Positions 15,670 through 24,188 of a stretch of 64,000 bases of DNA are shown here, piece after piece. Source of the DNA: Actinocorallia sp. API 0066 (GTDB taxonomy: Bacteria > Actinomycetota > Actinomycetes > Streptosporangiales > Streptosporangiaceae). The notes under the pieces were generated by a model that was not told where the DNA came from, ran no database searches, and saw nothing but the letters and a program-made list of their open reading frames with translations. The DNA lies in the NCBI RefSeq assembly GCF_020991275.1, contig NZ_JAJLQY010000004.1, forward strand, positions 186,001 to 250,000. Direction: 5' to 3'. Every line of letters starts with the position of its first letter. Positions within the stretch are counted from its first letter, which is position 1. The position numbers and the translations under genes are program-made.

Positions 15670-17454
15670 TCAGGCGGTCGCGGCCGCCGCCGCGCGGCCC
15701 GCCTGGCGGCCGGAGAACAGGCAGCCGCCCAGGAAGGTGCCCTCCAGTGACCGGTAGCCGTGCACCCCGCCTCCGCCGAACCCGGCGACCTCGCCCGCCG
15801 CGTACAGGCCGGGCACGGGCGTCCCGGCGGCTGACAGGACGCGTCCCGACAGGTCGGTCTGGAGCCCGCCGAGCGTCTTGCGGGTGAGGATGTTGAGGCG
15901 CACCGCGATGAGCGGGCCCTTTTTGGCGTCGAGGAGCTTGTGCACGCCGGCGGTCCGGCTGAGCTGGTCGCCGGGGTAGCGCAGCGCGTTGCGGATGCCC
16001 ATGACCTGGACGTCCTTGGTGTAGGCGTTGTCCACCTCGCGGTCGCGCGCCTCGATCTGGCGGCGCAGGTCGGCGAGTTTGATGAGGTTCGTCCCGGTGA
16101 GCCGGTTCATCCCCGCGACGAGTTCCTCCAGCGTGTCGGCGACGACGAAGTCCGCGCCGTGCCGCATGAAGTTCTTGATCGGCTCGGGGGTCTGCCAGGC
16201 CCGCGAGAGCGTCAGCGGGATGTTCTTGTTCGTCAGGTCCGGGTTCTGCTCCGAGCCGGACAGCGCGAACTCCTTGCCGATGATCTCCTCGGTCAGGACG
16301 AACCAGGAGTAGTCATACCCGGTCCCCAGAATCCGCTTGAGCGTGGAGATGGTGTCGTAGCCGGGCAGGTCGGGCGCGCCGAACCGGCGGCCCTCGGCGT
16401 CGAACCACAGCGACGACGGCCCCGGCAGGATCCGGATCCCGTGGTTCGCCCAGACCGGGTTCCAGTTCCGCAGGCCCTCGGTGTAGTGCCACATCCGGTC
16501 CCGGTTGACGACCCTGCCGCCCGCCGCCTCGGTGATGCCGAGCATCCTGCCGTCCACGTGCGCCGGAACGCCCGCCACCATGCGCGCGGGCGGGGCGCCG
16601 AGCCAGTCGGGCCAGTTCCGCCGGACCAGGTCGAGGTTCCCGCCGATGCCGCCCGAGGTGACGATGACGACGGGCGCGCGCAGCTCGAAGTCCCCGACGA
16701 CGGTCCGGGAGCTGGCCACGCCGCGCGGCGCGGCGCTCGGCTCCAGGACCGATCCGCGCACCCCGTCGACCGCGCCGCCGGTGACCGTCAGTTCGTCCAC
16801 GCGGTGCCGGAACCGGAGCGTCACCCTGCCCTTGGCGACGGCCGCGCGCACCCGCTTCTCGAACGGCTCGACGACGGCGGGGCCCGTCCCCCACGTCACG
16901 TGGAAGCGCGGCACGGAGTTGCCGTGGCCGTCGGCGAGGCCGCCGCCGCGCTCGGCCCAGCCGACGAGCGGGAACCAGCGCACGCCCATCCTGTGCAGCC
17001 ACGACCGCTTCTCGCCCGCCGCGAAGTCGAGGTACGCCTCGGCCCAGCGGTAGCCCCAGTAGTCCTCGCCCGCCGGGTCGTCCACGCCCCGGTCGAAGGC
17101 GGCGGCGCCGAGCCAGTCCTGGCGGGCGAGGTCCAGCGAGTCCTTGACGCCCATGAGGCGCTGTTCGTCGGAGTTGACGAAGAACAGGCCGCCGAAGGAC
17201 CAGAACGCCTGGCCGCCGATGTTGCTTTCGGGTTCCTGGTCGAGGAGGATCACCCGGCGTCCCGCGTCGGCGAGTTCGGCGGTGGCGACGAGCCCCGCGA
17301 GCCCCGCGCCGACGACGATGACGTCGGCGTCCGCGGCCCCGCCCGGCGCGCCCGCCGCACGCGCGTTGGACGCGGAGGCCAGCGCCGCGGTGGTGGCCGC
17401 GACCGCGCCGCCCGCGAGCGCCTGCCGCCGGGAGAGGGAGACCTCGGAGTCCAT
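15670..17454 (-). CDS. Tat-exported FAD-binding dehydrogenase (fumarate reductase/3-ketosteroid dehydrogenase-like)
   Basis: 594 aa. The N-terminus has a twin-arginine signal, SLSRRQALAGGAVAATTAAL, ending near ASNARA, so the enzyme is predicted to be exported folded with FAD. FAD motif DVIVVGAGLAGLVATAEL follows; late motifs TRKTLGGLQTDLSGRVL and GLYAAGEVAGFGGGGVHGY are typical of the FAD-dependent FRD/KstD superfamily, where the flavin is bound between the two halves. The start is ATG 17454 with AAAGGG about 6 nt upstream. The TetR gene follows downstream on the same strand. Substrate unknown. Confidence 0.9.
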   Translation of the reverse strand: MDSEVSLSRRQALAGGAVAATTAALASASNARAAGAPGGAADADVIVVGAGLAGLVATAELADAGRRVILLDQEPESNIGGQAFWSFGGLFFVNSDEQRLMGVKDSLDLARQDWLGAAAFDRGVDDPAGEDYWGYRWAEAYLDFAAGEKRSWLHRMGVRWFPLVGWAERGGGLADGHGNSVPRFHVTWGTGPAVVEPFEKRVRAAVAKGRVTLRFRHRVDELTVTGGAVDGVRGSVLEPSAAPRGVASSRTVVGDFELRAPVVIVTSGGIGGNLDLVRRNWPDWLGAPPARMVAGVPAHVDGRMLGITEAAGGRVVNRDRMWHYTEGLRNWNPVWANHGIRILPGPSSLWFDAEGRRFGAPDLPGYDTISTLKRILGTGYDYSWFVLTEEIIGKEFALSGSEQNPDLTNKNIPLTLSRAWQTPEPIKNFMRHGADFVVADTLEELVAGMNRLTGTNLIKLADLRRQIEARDREVDNAYTKDVQVMGIRNALRYPGDQLSRTAGVHKLLDAKKGPLIAVRLNILTRKTLGGLQTDLSGRVLSAAGTPVPGLYAAGEVAGFGGGGVHGYRSLEGTFLGGCLFSGRQAGRAAAAATA

Positions 17455-17501
17455 GGGAGCCCTTTCGTCGGGTGTGCCGGGGCTCACAGCGAACCAAGGC
17501 A

Positions 17502-17515
17502 ACCAAGCGCTCGCT
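17502..17515. promoter_or_regulatory. KstR2-like palindrome upstream of the FAD dehydrogenase
   Basis: ACCAAGCGCTCGCT matches the AnCAAGnnCTTGnT palindrome, used by KstR2-type TetR regulators, with one mismatch. It is 48 nt upstream of the dehydrogenase ATG, at a promoter-like distance. Which regulator binds is unknown; the neighbouring TetR is a candidate. Confidence 0.3.
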
Positions 17516-17570
17516 AGTGCGGAGGGGACAACAAACCGATAACAGCGCGGACTCGGGCGAACCCATGAAA

Positions 17571-17583
17571 GAAAATGGTTATC
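17571..17583. promoter_or_regulatory. Zur/Fur-like box ahead of the permease/TIGR03943 pair
   Basis: GAAAATGGTTATC, an imperfect palindrome in an A/T-rich pocket, differs at two positions from the actinobacterial Zur core GAAAATGATTTTC. It lies 42 nt before the GTG start of the permease. Zinc control fits the His-rich partner protein, but binding is inferred. Confidence 0.35.
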
Positions 17584-17624
17584 GAACCCGCTGTCCGACC
17601 GTGGCCGACCAGAGAGACGACACA

Positions 17625-18626
17625 GTGACCGCAGCCGAGCACACCCAGGACCACGCACCGCCGCGCCGACGTGACGACACCCCCGGCGCGTCCGCCCTCT
17701 ACCTGCTGGTCTCGATCGTCGCGCTGCTCGTCCTCGCGCGTATCCACCTCGCCCCGCACGTCACCCACGCGGGCCTCCAGGCGTGGTCGACCATCTTCGT
17801 CGCCATCTGCGTGCAGGCCCTCCCGTTCCTCGTCTTCGGCGTGCTGCTGTCGGCCGCGATAGCCACGTTCGTCCCCGCCGAGACCTGGACGCGGCTCCTC
17901 CCCCGCCGCGCGGCCGCCGCCGTGCCCGTCGCGGGGGCGGCGGGCGCGGTGCTGCCGGGCTGTGAGTGCGCGTCGGTGCCCGTCGCGGGCAGCCTCATGG
18001 CACGCGGCGTCGCACCCGCCGCCGCGCTGACGTTCCTGCTCGCCGCCCCCGCGATCAACCCGATCGTGCTCGTGGCGACGGCGGTGGCCTTCCCCCGGCA
18101 GCCCGAGATGGTCGCCGCGCGGTTCGGCGCGTCCCTCGCCGTCGCGGTGCTCGTCGGCTGGATCTGGGCGTGGTTCGGCAAGGGCGCCTGGATCCGGATC
18201 CCTGAGCGGCCCGACCATGACGGAAGCAAGTGGGAGGCGTTCCGGCAGGCGATGCGGCACGACCTGATGCACGCGGGCGGGTTCCTCGTCGTCGGCGGGG
18301 CCGCCGCCGCGACGATCAACACCGTGGTGCCGCCGTCGTGGCTGACCGGGCTCGGCGGGATCGGCTGGGCGTCGGTGCTGACGCTGGCGTTCCTCGCCGT
18401 CCTGATGTCGCTGTGCTCGGAGGCCGACGCGTTCGTCGCGGCGAGCCTCACCGCGTTCTCCCCGACGGCCAAGCTCACGTTCCTCGTCGTCGGGCCGATG
18501 GTCGACCTCAAGCTCATCGCGATGCAGACCGGCATCTTCGGCCGCGCCTTCGTGATGCGCTTCGTCCCGCTCACCTTCGTCCTCGCCGTCGCGGTGAGCG
18601 CGCTCGTCGGAGGGCTGTTCCTGTGA
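17625..18626 (+). CDS. COG0701-family permease
   Basis: 333 aa with about eight hydrophobic segments. Conserved points include VLPGCECASVPVAGSLMARG (a Cys-x-Cys in a loop near the membrane), FLLAAPAINPIVLVAT and a second-half repeat with LCSEADAFVAASLTAFSP, the two-repeat build of the COG0701/DUF318 permease family. It is paired with a TIGR03943-family gene that overlaps by 4 nt (GTGA), a pairing widespread in Gram-positive bacteria. The start is GTG 17625, after AGAGAGACGA; an in-frame GTG at 17601 is an alternative. The transported species is not established; metal ions are often suspected. Confidence 0.85.
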   Translation: MTAAEHTQDHAPPRRRDDTPGASALYLLVSIVALLVLARIHLAPHVTHAGLQAWSTIFVAICVQALPFLVFGVLLSAAIATFVPAETWTRLLPRRAAAAVPVAGAAGAVLPGCECASVPVAGSLMARGVAPAAALTFLLAAPAINPIVLVATAVAFPRQPEMVAARFGASLAVAVLVGWIWAWFGKGAWIRIPERPDHDGSKWEAFRQAMRHDLMHAGGFLVVGGAAAATINTVVPPSWLTGLGGIGWASVLTLAFLAVLMSLCSEADAFVAASLTAFSPTAKLTFLVVGPMVDLKLIAMQTGIFGRAFVMRFVPLTFVLAVAVSALVGGLFL

Positions 18627-19354
18627 CCCGGGCCACCCAGAACGTCGTCATGGTCCTGCTCGGCGGGGCCGTCCTGTGGATCACCCTCGTCACCGGCGAG
18701 GCGATCAACTACGTGAAGCCGGGCTTCCGGCCGCTGCTCGTCGCGGCCGGTGTCGTCCTCGTGGTGCTGGGCGCGGTCGGGGTGCGCCGGGAGTGGCACG
18801 ACGACCGGGGCGGCACGGAGGCGGGGCACGCAGGGCACCACCACGGGCACGGCGGCCCGAGGGTGGCGTGGCTGCTGTGCCTGCCGGTCTTCGCGCTCTT
18901 CGCCCTCGCCCCGCCCGAACTCGGCGTCTACACCGCCGAGCGGTCCGACCCGCGCATCGCGACCGTGCCGCCGCCGCTGGACGACTCCTACGCGCTGCCC
19001 GAAGGCGGGCCCGACCCGCTGCCCATGTCCATCCCCGAGTTCATGGGACGGTCCTTCGAGGCGCAGATCGGCGGCCAGGCCACCCTCACCGGACGGCGCC
19101 TGGAGCTGACCGGCTTCGTCACGACGGGCGAGGACGGCCGCTGGTACCTCAACCGCCTCCAGCTCAACTGCTGCGCCGCCGACGCGAGCACCCTGCGCGT
19201 CACCGTCTTCGGCGTGCCCAAGCCGCCCAAGGGCCAGTGGGTGGACGTCGTGGGCGTCTGGCGGCCCGCGGGCACCCCGGACGGCACCGGCGTCTACGAG
19301 TTCCAGGCGGAGTCGGCCACCAAGACCGGCAAACCCGACAACCCGTACGCCTGA
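18623..19354 (+). CDS. TIGR03943-family (DUF1980) putative permease partner, His-rich
   Basis: 243 aa. Two N-terminal membrane segments (about residues 8-30 and 36-55), a histidine-rich linker (HAGHHHGHGG), a third span near 80-100, then an extracytoplasmic domain with LTGFVTTGEDGRWYLNRLQL followed by NCCAADASTL. The adjacent His cluster and Cys pair suggest metal binding. It always accompanies a COG0701 permease in known genomes, as here, where the genes overlap by 4 nt. With the upstream Zur-like box, a role in zinc supply is a reasonable inference but unproven. Confidence 0.85.
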   Translation: MTRATQNVVMVLLGGAVLWITLVTGEAINYVKPGFRPLLVAAGVVLVVLGAVGVRREWHDDRGGTEAGHAGHHHGHGGPRVAWLLCLPVFALFALAPPELGVYTAERSDPRIATVPPPLDDSYALPEGGPDPLPMSIPEFMGRSFEAQIGGQATLTGRRLELTGFVTTGEDGRWYLNRLQLNCCAADASTLRVTVFGVPKPPKGQWVDVVGVWRPAGTPDGTGVYEFQAESATKTGKPDNPYA

Positions 19355-19389
19355 GTCACCTCCGCGCACCCGTCTGTGATGATGGAAGG

Positions 19390-20148
19390 GTGCCGGAAGG
19401 GGACAGCGTATGGCGGGCCGCGAGGACGCTGCGCGCGGTGCTCGCCGGAAGGGAACTGCTGGAAGCCGACCTGCGGGTACCGCGGCTGGCCACGGCCGAC
19501 CTGTCCGGCCGCGTCGTCCGCGACGTCGTGCCGCGCGGCAAGCACCTGCTCGTCCTCATGGACGGCCTGGTGCTGCACAGCCATCTGCTCATGGACGGCT
19601 CCTGGCGCGTCTACCGGCCGGGCCAGCGCTGGACGGGCGGTCCCGGCCACCAGATCCGCGCCGTGCTGCGGACGGAGGCGGGCACGGCGGTCGGGTACCG
19701 GGTGCACGAGCTGCGGCTGGTCCGCGACGCCGCCGAGGTCGTCGGGCACCTGGGGCCCGACCTGCTCGGGCCCGACTGGGACGCCGACGCGGCGGTCCGC
19801 AACCTCACGGCCGACCCGTCGCGGCCGATCGGCGAGGCGCTGCTGGACCAGCGGAATCTGGCGGGGATAGGCAACATCTACAAGGCGGAGGTCCTGTTCG
19901 CCGGGCGGACCCACCCCGACACCCCCGCCGGACGGGCCGACCTGCCCGCCTTGGTGGACCTGGCGCACCGGCTGCTCACCGCCAACCGGGACCGGCCGCG
20001 CCGGATCACCACGGGCTCGCCGCGCGACCCCCTCGCCGTCTACGGGCGGGCGCGGCGGCCGTGCCTACGCTGCGGGACGCCGATCCGCGCGGCGGGCCGG
20101 GACGACCGGATCACCTACTGGTGTCCGGCGTGCCAGCCGCCGCCTTGA
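19390..20148 (+). CDS. nei: Endonuclease VIII-like DNA glycosylase (Fpg/Nei family)
   Basis: Base-excision repair glycosylase/AP lyase removing oxidised pyrimidines. 252 aa. The start is GTG 19390, which puts the catalytic Pro2-Glu3 directly after the initiator (VPEGDSVWRAARTL), as required for the N-terminal proline nucleophile. The H2TH region is at LLDQRNLAGIGNIYKAEVLF, and a C-terminal zinc finger is CLRCGTPI...YWCPACQ. GATGGAAGG precedes the start. The gene ends overlapping the convergent PARG gene by 38 nt. Length and the EGD start fit actinobacterial Nei rather than Fpg (which reads PELPE). Confidence 0.93.
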   Translation: MPEGDSVWRAARTLRAVLAGRELLEADLRVPRLATADLSGRVVRDVVPRGKHLLVLMDGLVLHSHLLMDGSWRVYRPGQRWTGGPGHQIRAVLRTEAGTAVGYRVHELRLVRDAAEVVGHLGPDLLGPDWDADAAVRNLTADPSRPIGEALLDQRNLAGIGNIYKAEVLFAGRTHPDTPAGRADLPALVDLAHRLLTANRDRPRRITTGSPRDPLAVYGRARRPCLRCGTPIRAAGRDDRITYWCPACQPPP

Positions 20149-20932
20149 CGGACCCGGCGAAGCGGCGCGCGAACGCGAGGTACTGCGGGGTGGTGCCGTC
20201 CGGGTCCCAGACGGCCATGGTGACGCGGGCGAACGCGCCGGAGAACGGGCCGTCGAGCAGGTCCGCCCAGATCCCGGCGACCTCCTCGGGGTCGTTGCGG
20301 AACACGCCGCAGCCCCACGCGCCCAGCACGAGCGAGGTGTGCCCGTACCCGGCGGCCAGCGCCAGCACCTTGGCGGCGCGGGCCCGCAGCACGTCCGACA
20401 CGTCGGCGCCGGGGCCGAGGACGCCCCGGTTGGGCGCGGGCGAGGTCAGGAACGCCACGTCGTACGGCTCGGGCAGCAGCGCGCCGGACTCGGCGCGGAA
20501 CACCGGGACGCCGGGCGAGTAGATCATCCGGTCGGAGTAGCGGGCGTCGCGGGCGGCCCGGTGCGTGTTGTAGAAGTCGGCCTGGAAGCGGCGCAGCGTC
20601 GGGTAGAGCGCCGAGGCGCGGGCCAGCGCCTCCTCCTGGGCGTGCGCGCCGCGTAGGAATCCGCCTCCAGGGTTCTTGGCTGACGCGAAGTTCAGGGCGG
20701 CGACGCCGGGGCCGAGCCTGCGCGCGGCCTCCAGGGTGGTCTCGCGGGTCACCTCGACGGCGGTGGTGTGCTCTCCGGTGCGCGGCTCCGGGAACTCGTC
20801 CGGCTGGTGCAGGCGGGCGGCGGCGACGGCGCGCGCCACGTCCAGCGGGACGGTCGCGCCGTCCACCTCGTAGCGGCCCGCCTCCAGGATCGCGACGGTC
20901 TGCTCGGCGATGGCCTTCCGATTCAATCTCAT
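20111..20932 (-). CDS. Bacterial-type poly(ADP-ribose) glycohydrolase (TIGR02452 family)
   Basis: 273 aa. The PARG signature GGG-x7-QEE is intact: GGGFLRGAHAQEE at residues 89-101, with the catalytic glutamates at 100-101 in a macrodomain-like fold. Downstream YSPGVPVFR and LVLGAWGCGVFRNDPEEVA are also family-typical. It would hydrolyse ADP-ribose polymers or other ADP-ribose conjugates in the cytoplasm. No poly(ADP-ribose) polymerase is visible in this window. The ATG start at 20932 follows AATCGGAAGG-like sequence poorly, but the N-terminus aligns with the family. It converges with and overlaps the Nei gene by 38 nt, linking two DNA-damage functions. Confidence 0.93.
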   Translation of the reverse strand: MRLNRKAIAEQTVAILEAGRYEVDGATVPLDVARAVAAARLHQPDEFPEPRTGEHTTAVEVTRETTLEAARRLGPGVAALNFASAKNPGGGFLRGAHAQEEALARASALYPTLRRFQADFYNTHRAARDARYSDRMIYSPGVPVFRAESGALLPEPYDVAFLTSPAPNRGVLGPGADVSDVLRARAAKVLALAAGYGHTSLVLGAWGCGVFRNDPEEVAGIWADLLDGPFSGAFARVTMAVWDPDGTTPQYLAFARRFAGSVKAAAGTPDTSR

Positions 20933-20987
20933 AGTGAGAACATCTCATCGACGCCCGTCCGGGGCAAGCGGTTTTCCCACGCGCTCG

Positions 20988-21015
20988 GGGCCTCCCGCCG
21001 GACGGCGGGAGGCCC
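20988..21015 (-). terminator. Intrinsic-type hairpin downstream of the secreted protein gene
   Basis: GGGCCTCCCGCC and GGCGGGAGGCCC form a perfect 12-bp stem with loop GGAC, 16 nt past the stop of the minus-strand gene ending at 21031. No U-tract follows, as is common in high-GC actinomycetes. Confidence 0.55.
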
Positions 21016-21030
21016 ACGCGCGCACCGCCG

Positions 21031-21825
21031 TCAGGCCCGGCGCTTGCGCACCCCGTTGAACTCGAAGTCGTAGATCGTGTCGTTGATCCGCAGGCCGTCC
21101 ACCGCGCCGACGAACGCGTTGTCGCGGCCCTTCTGGAACTGGACGCTGTAGGTGATCACCGCGTTGGGCAGCGCCGCCTTCAGCTCCGCGAACGTGCACG
21201 GGTCGGTCGGTTCGCAGTTGATGGCCGGACCCGTCGGGCCCGTCGCGAACCAGGCGCTGCCGTCCGCCGCCGCGTCATAGCGCTGCCAGACGTTGAGCGC
21301 CGGGGTGTCGGGCGCGGACGGGCTCGTGGAGTCCTGCGGCAGGTAGCCGATCGTGGAGTAGTCCACCCCCGTCGTGAGGTTCGGGTCGATCTCGAAGGAG
21401 ATGCCCGGAAGGGCGGCGCCCGTGGTGTCCATGCCCGTGAAGATGGAGTACTGGAGGGTCCGGATCGAACTGAGCCGGACGCCCGCGTACTCCTTCTCGT
21501 TGCCGAACGCCACCTTCTCCGCCGTCAGCACGTCGCCGGGGACCTGCGGGCCCGCCACGATGATGCCGAGGCTGCCCCTGCCGTAGGGCGGGTCCTGCCG
21601 TGCCGCGTTCTGCGTGGGACTCGTCCGCCCCCACGGGCCGAACCGCAGGTCGGCGGTCGGCGAGCCGAGCGTGTTGCGCCCGATCACCCCCCACCTGTCG
21701 GTGTAGACCCAGTTTCCCTTGTCCGCGTCGCCCTCGGCCGCCACGGCGGCGGTGCCCGGCGCCGCCAACCCGGCCAGAACGGCCACGGTCGCGATCCATG
21801 CCAGCCGTCTTCTCACCCTCAACAA
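21031..21825 (-). CDS. Secreted protein of unknown function
   Basis: 264 aa with a Sec-type signal: RVRRRLAW start, a hydrophobic core to about residue 25, then a cleavage-like AAVAAEG. The mature part is aromatic and Thr/Gly-rich (WVYTDRWGVIGRNTLGS, VWQRYDAAADGSAWF) with one likely disulfide pair (CEPTDPC), suggesting a beta-sandwich ectodomain. No catalytic motif is seen. The start is uncertain: TTG 21825, TTG 21822 or GTG 21816 all keep the signal; GAGGGGGG lies just before the two TTG codons. It appears monocistronic, with a hairpin behind it. Confidence 0.75.
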   Translation of the reverse strand: MLRVRRRLAWIATVAVLAGLAAPGTAAVAAEGDADKGNWVYTDRWGVIGRNTLGSPTADLRFGPWGRTSPTQNAARQDPPYGRGSLGIIVAGPQVPGDVLTAEKVAFGNEKEYAGVRLSSIRTLQYSIFTGMDTTGAALPGISFEIDPNLTTGVDYSTIGYLPQDSTSPSAPDTPALNVWQRYDAAADGSAWFATGPTGPAINCEPTDPCTFAELKAALPNAVITYSVQFQKGRDNAFVGAVDGLRINDTIYDFEFNGVRKRRA

Positions 21826-22043
21826 AACCCCCCTCGACCGGCCCGCGGGCCGTCTTCACCAGGACTCCGGTCGGTCCGGGCGGTTCATCCCCCCGCCGTT
21901 CGCGCGGCAAATCCGCGGCAGGCCATTTGGCCAATTCTTTAGTTGACATTTCGCCCACGGTCCGAACAATCGCCCGGCCCGCGGGTATGCAGTGTCTTCG
22001 AACGGGCCGAAGATCAGCACGACCGACGGGGGCACCGAGGCAG

Positions 22044-22775
22044 ATGCACGCCATTCCCGCGCCGAACCGGCGCACCACGCTCTCCGCCTGCCTGCTGGCC
22101 GCGCTCGGCCCGCTGGCGGCCCGCCCGGCGGCCGCCGTCCAGCCGCCCGCGCCCGAGGGGCCGCACGTCGCGCTGAGCCCCGCCGAGGCGTGGCGGCGGC
22201 TGCGCAAAGGCAACGAGTACTGGGTGGGCGACCGGATGCGCCACCCCGACCAGAGCAGCAGGCACCGGCACGACCTGGAACGGGCCCAGCACCCCTTCGC
22301 CGTCGTGGTGACGTGCATCGACTCACGGCTGTCCCCCGAGCTCGTCTTCGACCAGGGCATCGGCGACCTCTTTGTCGTCCGCACCGGCGCGCACACCGTG
22401 GACGGCCTGGTCAGCGGATCCATCGAGTACGGGCCGCTGCAGGACGGCACACCACTGATCGTCGTCCTCGGGCACCAGCGGTGCGGCGCGATCCTCGCCG
22501 CCGTCCAGGCGCTCGACGCGGGCCGCAGGGCGCCGGGCCACCTCGCCGACGTGGTGGAGGCGCTGCGGCCCGCCGTCACCGCGGCGCGCCGGACGGGCGG
22601 CGACCTCGTGGAGGCGGCGGTCCGGCACCAGATCACCCGCACCGTGCGCTCCCTGGACCGCAACCCGGCGCTCAGGCCCCGGATCGACGCGGGCGGGCTC
22701 GGCCTCGTCGGCGCCTACTACGAGTTGGGCACGGGCCGCCTCAACGTCCTGCACACGCGCGGCTTCCAGCCCTGA
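22044..22775 (+). CDS. Exported beta-class carbonic anhydrase
   Basis: 243 aa. Zinc-site residues of beta carbonic anhydrases are intact: C91-x-D93-x-R95 in TCIDSRLSPEL, and H144/C147 in GHQRCGAI; the Asp-Arg dyad is present. Unlike most beta enzymes it begins with a signal peptide, with a twin-arginine-like start (APNRRTTLSACLLAALG) and a cleavage-like ARPAAA near residue 31. It would hydrate CO2 outside the membrane or at the cell wall. The ATG is preceded by ACCGAGG. It converges with the alcohol dehydrogenase, 17 nt apart. Confidence 0.92.
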   Translation: MHAIPAPNRRTTLSACLLAALGPLAARPAAAVQPPAPEGPHVALSPAEAWRRLRKGNEYWVGDRMRHPDQSSRHRHDLERAQHPFAVVVTCIDSRLSPELVFDQGIGDLFVVRTGAHTVDGLVSGSIEYGPLQDGTPLIVVLGHQRCGAILAAVQALDAGRRAPGHLADVVEALRPAVTAARRTGGDLVEAAVRHQITRTVRSLDRNPALRPRIDAGGLGLVGAYYELGTGRLNVLHTRGFQP

Positions 22776-22792
22776 CGGTAAGGCGGCGACGG

Positions 22793-23851
22793 TCAGGGGA
22801 GGGTGACGACGGCGCGGCCCTGGAGGGTGCCGTCATGGAGCGCCTTGTAGGCGGCGTCCACCTCGCTGAACGGATAGAGGGTGACGTCGTTGCGGATGTC
22901 CCCCGAGGCGGCCAGGGCGAGGACGTCACGGAGGTCCGCCTGGGACGAGCCCTGGAACGTGAACACCTCCGCGTCGTTGGGGAGTGTGCCGAACCAGGGG
23001 CCGTCCAGGCCGCCGCCGCCCGCGCCGACCAGGCCGAAGGAGCCGCCGGGCGCGAGCGAGGCGAGGCCGGTGCGCAGCGTCGCGGTCGCGCCCACGAAGT
23101 CGAGGACGGCGTCGGCGCCGTGGCCGCCGTCGGTGAGGGCGCGGATCGCGAGGGGCACGTTCTCGGCGTCGCCGGGCAGCGTCTCGTGCGCGCCCAGTTC
23201 GGCGGCGCGGGCGAGCTGCGCCGGGTCGGTGTCCACCGCGACGACCCGGGCGTCGGTGAGCCGCCGCAGGAACTGGACCGCGAACCCGCCGAGGCCGCCC
23301 ACCCCGATGACGACGGCGGTGCCTCCGGCGGGGACGCGCGGAAGCACCCGGCGCACCCCGTGGAAGGACGTGGCGCCCGCGTCGGTGAAGACGCCCGCCG
23401 TCACCGGGTCCAGGGCCGGGTCCAGGGGGACGAGGAACCTGGCGTCGTCCACGAGGACGTATTCGGCGAGCCCGCCATCGCGCCCGTAACCACGGCCGTA
23501 GGGGCGTTCGGGGCACACGCTGTCGAGGCCGCGCTCGCAGAACCGGCAGACGCCGCAGGAGGCGGGCGAGACCAGGGCGACCGGGTCGCCTTCGGCGTAG
23601 CCGCTGACGTCGCTTCCCGTCGCGGCGACGTACCCCGCCGTCTCGTGTCCGAGGGTGAACGGGACCTGCCAGCCGAGCAGCTCGCCGATCTCGCCGGGCA
23701 GCTCGATCATGGTGAGGTCGGAGTGGCACAGCCCGCACCCCGCGACCTTCACCAGGACCTCGGACGGGCCGGGTTCGGGCACCGGGACCTCGACCGTCGT
23801 GGGCCGCTCCGTCCACGCGCCGATCCGGTAGGCGGCCATCGTCTGTGCCAT
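22793..23851 (-). CDS. Zinc-dependent alcohol dehydrogenase (MDR family)
   Basis: 352 aa, cytoplasmic. Catalytic zinc ligands Cys (GCGLCHSD) and His-Glu (TLGHETAGYV); structural zinc cysteines in SCGVCRFCERGLDSVC; the nucleotide-binding motif VVIGVGGLGGFAVQF, followed by Asp in VVAVDTDP, suggests NAD(H) preference. The architecture matches class AdhA/AdhP-like enzymes oxidising primary alcohols. GGGAGGGAACACC precedes the ATG. It appears monocistronic, so substrate assignment has no support from neighbours. Confidence 0.93.
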   Translation of the reverse strand: MAQTMAAYRIGAWTERPTTVEVPVPEPGPSEVLVKVAGCGLCHSDLTMIELPGEIGELLGWQVPFTLGHETAGYVAATGSDVSGYAEGDPVALVSPASCGVCRFCERGLDSVCPERPYGRGYGRDGGLAEYVLVDDARFLVPLDPALDPVTAGVFTDAGATSFHGVRRVLPRVPAGGTAVVIGVGGLGGFAVQFLRRLTDARVVAVDTDPAQLARAAELGAHETLPGDAENVPLAIRALTDGGHGADAVLDFVGATATLRTGLASLAPGGSFGLVGAGGGGLDGPWFGTLPNDAEVFTFQGSSQADLRDVLALAASGDIRNDVTLYPFSEVDAAYKALHDGTLQGRAVVTLP

Positions 23852-24188
23852 GGTGTTCCCTCCCGTGCCGATCTTCTCCAGGAGGTCATATCAGTCGCAT
23901 GCCCAGGTACCTCAACAACGACCCCGGCGGCGTGGGCCGCCACCGGCTGTTCGGAGCTGGCCGAAAGCCCAGAAACTCTCCTAGAGTGACTGATCCTGTG
24001 AATTCTGCAACATTGGCTGCTCGAAGTGATTTAATCATCACTCATCGTTGCCGATCGGTACATGTCCGGTCGGTCTCCCCCCGAGGACCGCGCGGACCGA
24101 CAGGGTCGGCCCCGGGGCGGCGGACGGCGCTTCGGAGCGCGCCGCGCCGTCGCGGGCGCGCGGTCGCGAACACGCCAGGAGTTGACTC
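23852..24188. other. Divergent intergenic region (337 nt)
   Basis: Separates the alcohol dehydrogenase and the VOC protein gene. AT content rises between 23966 and 24050, where promoters for one or both genes are likely. AGTGAT (24026-24031) and ATCACT (24038-24043) form an inverted repeat with spacer TTAATC, a possible operator. A short ORF reading from 23899 has poor composition and is not called as a gene. Confidence 0.35.
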
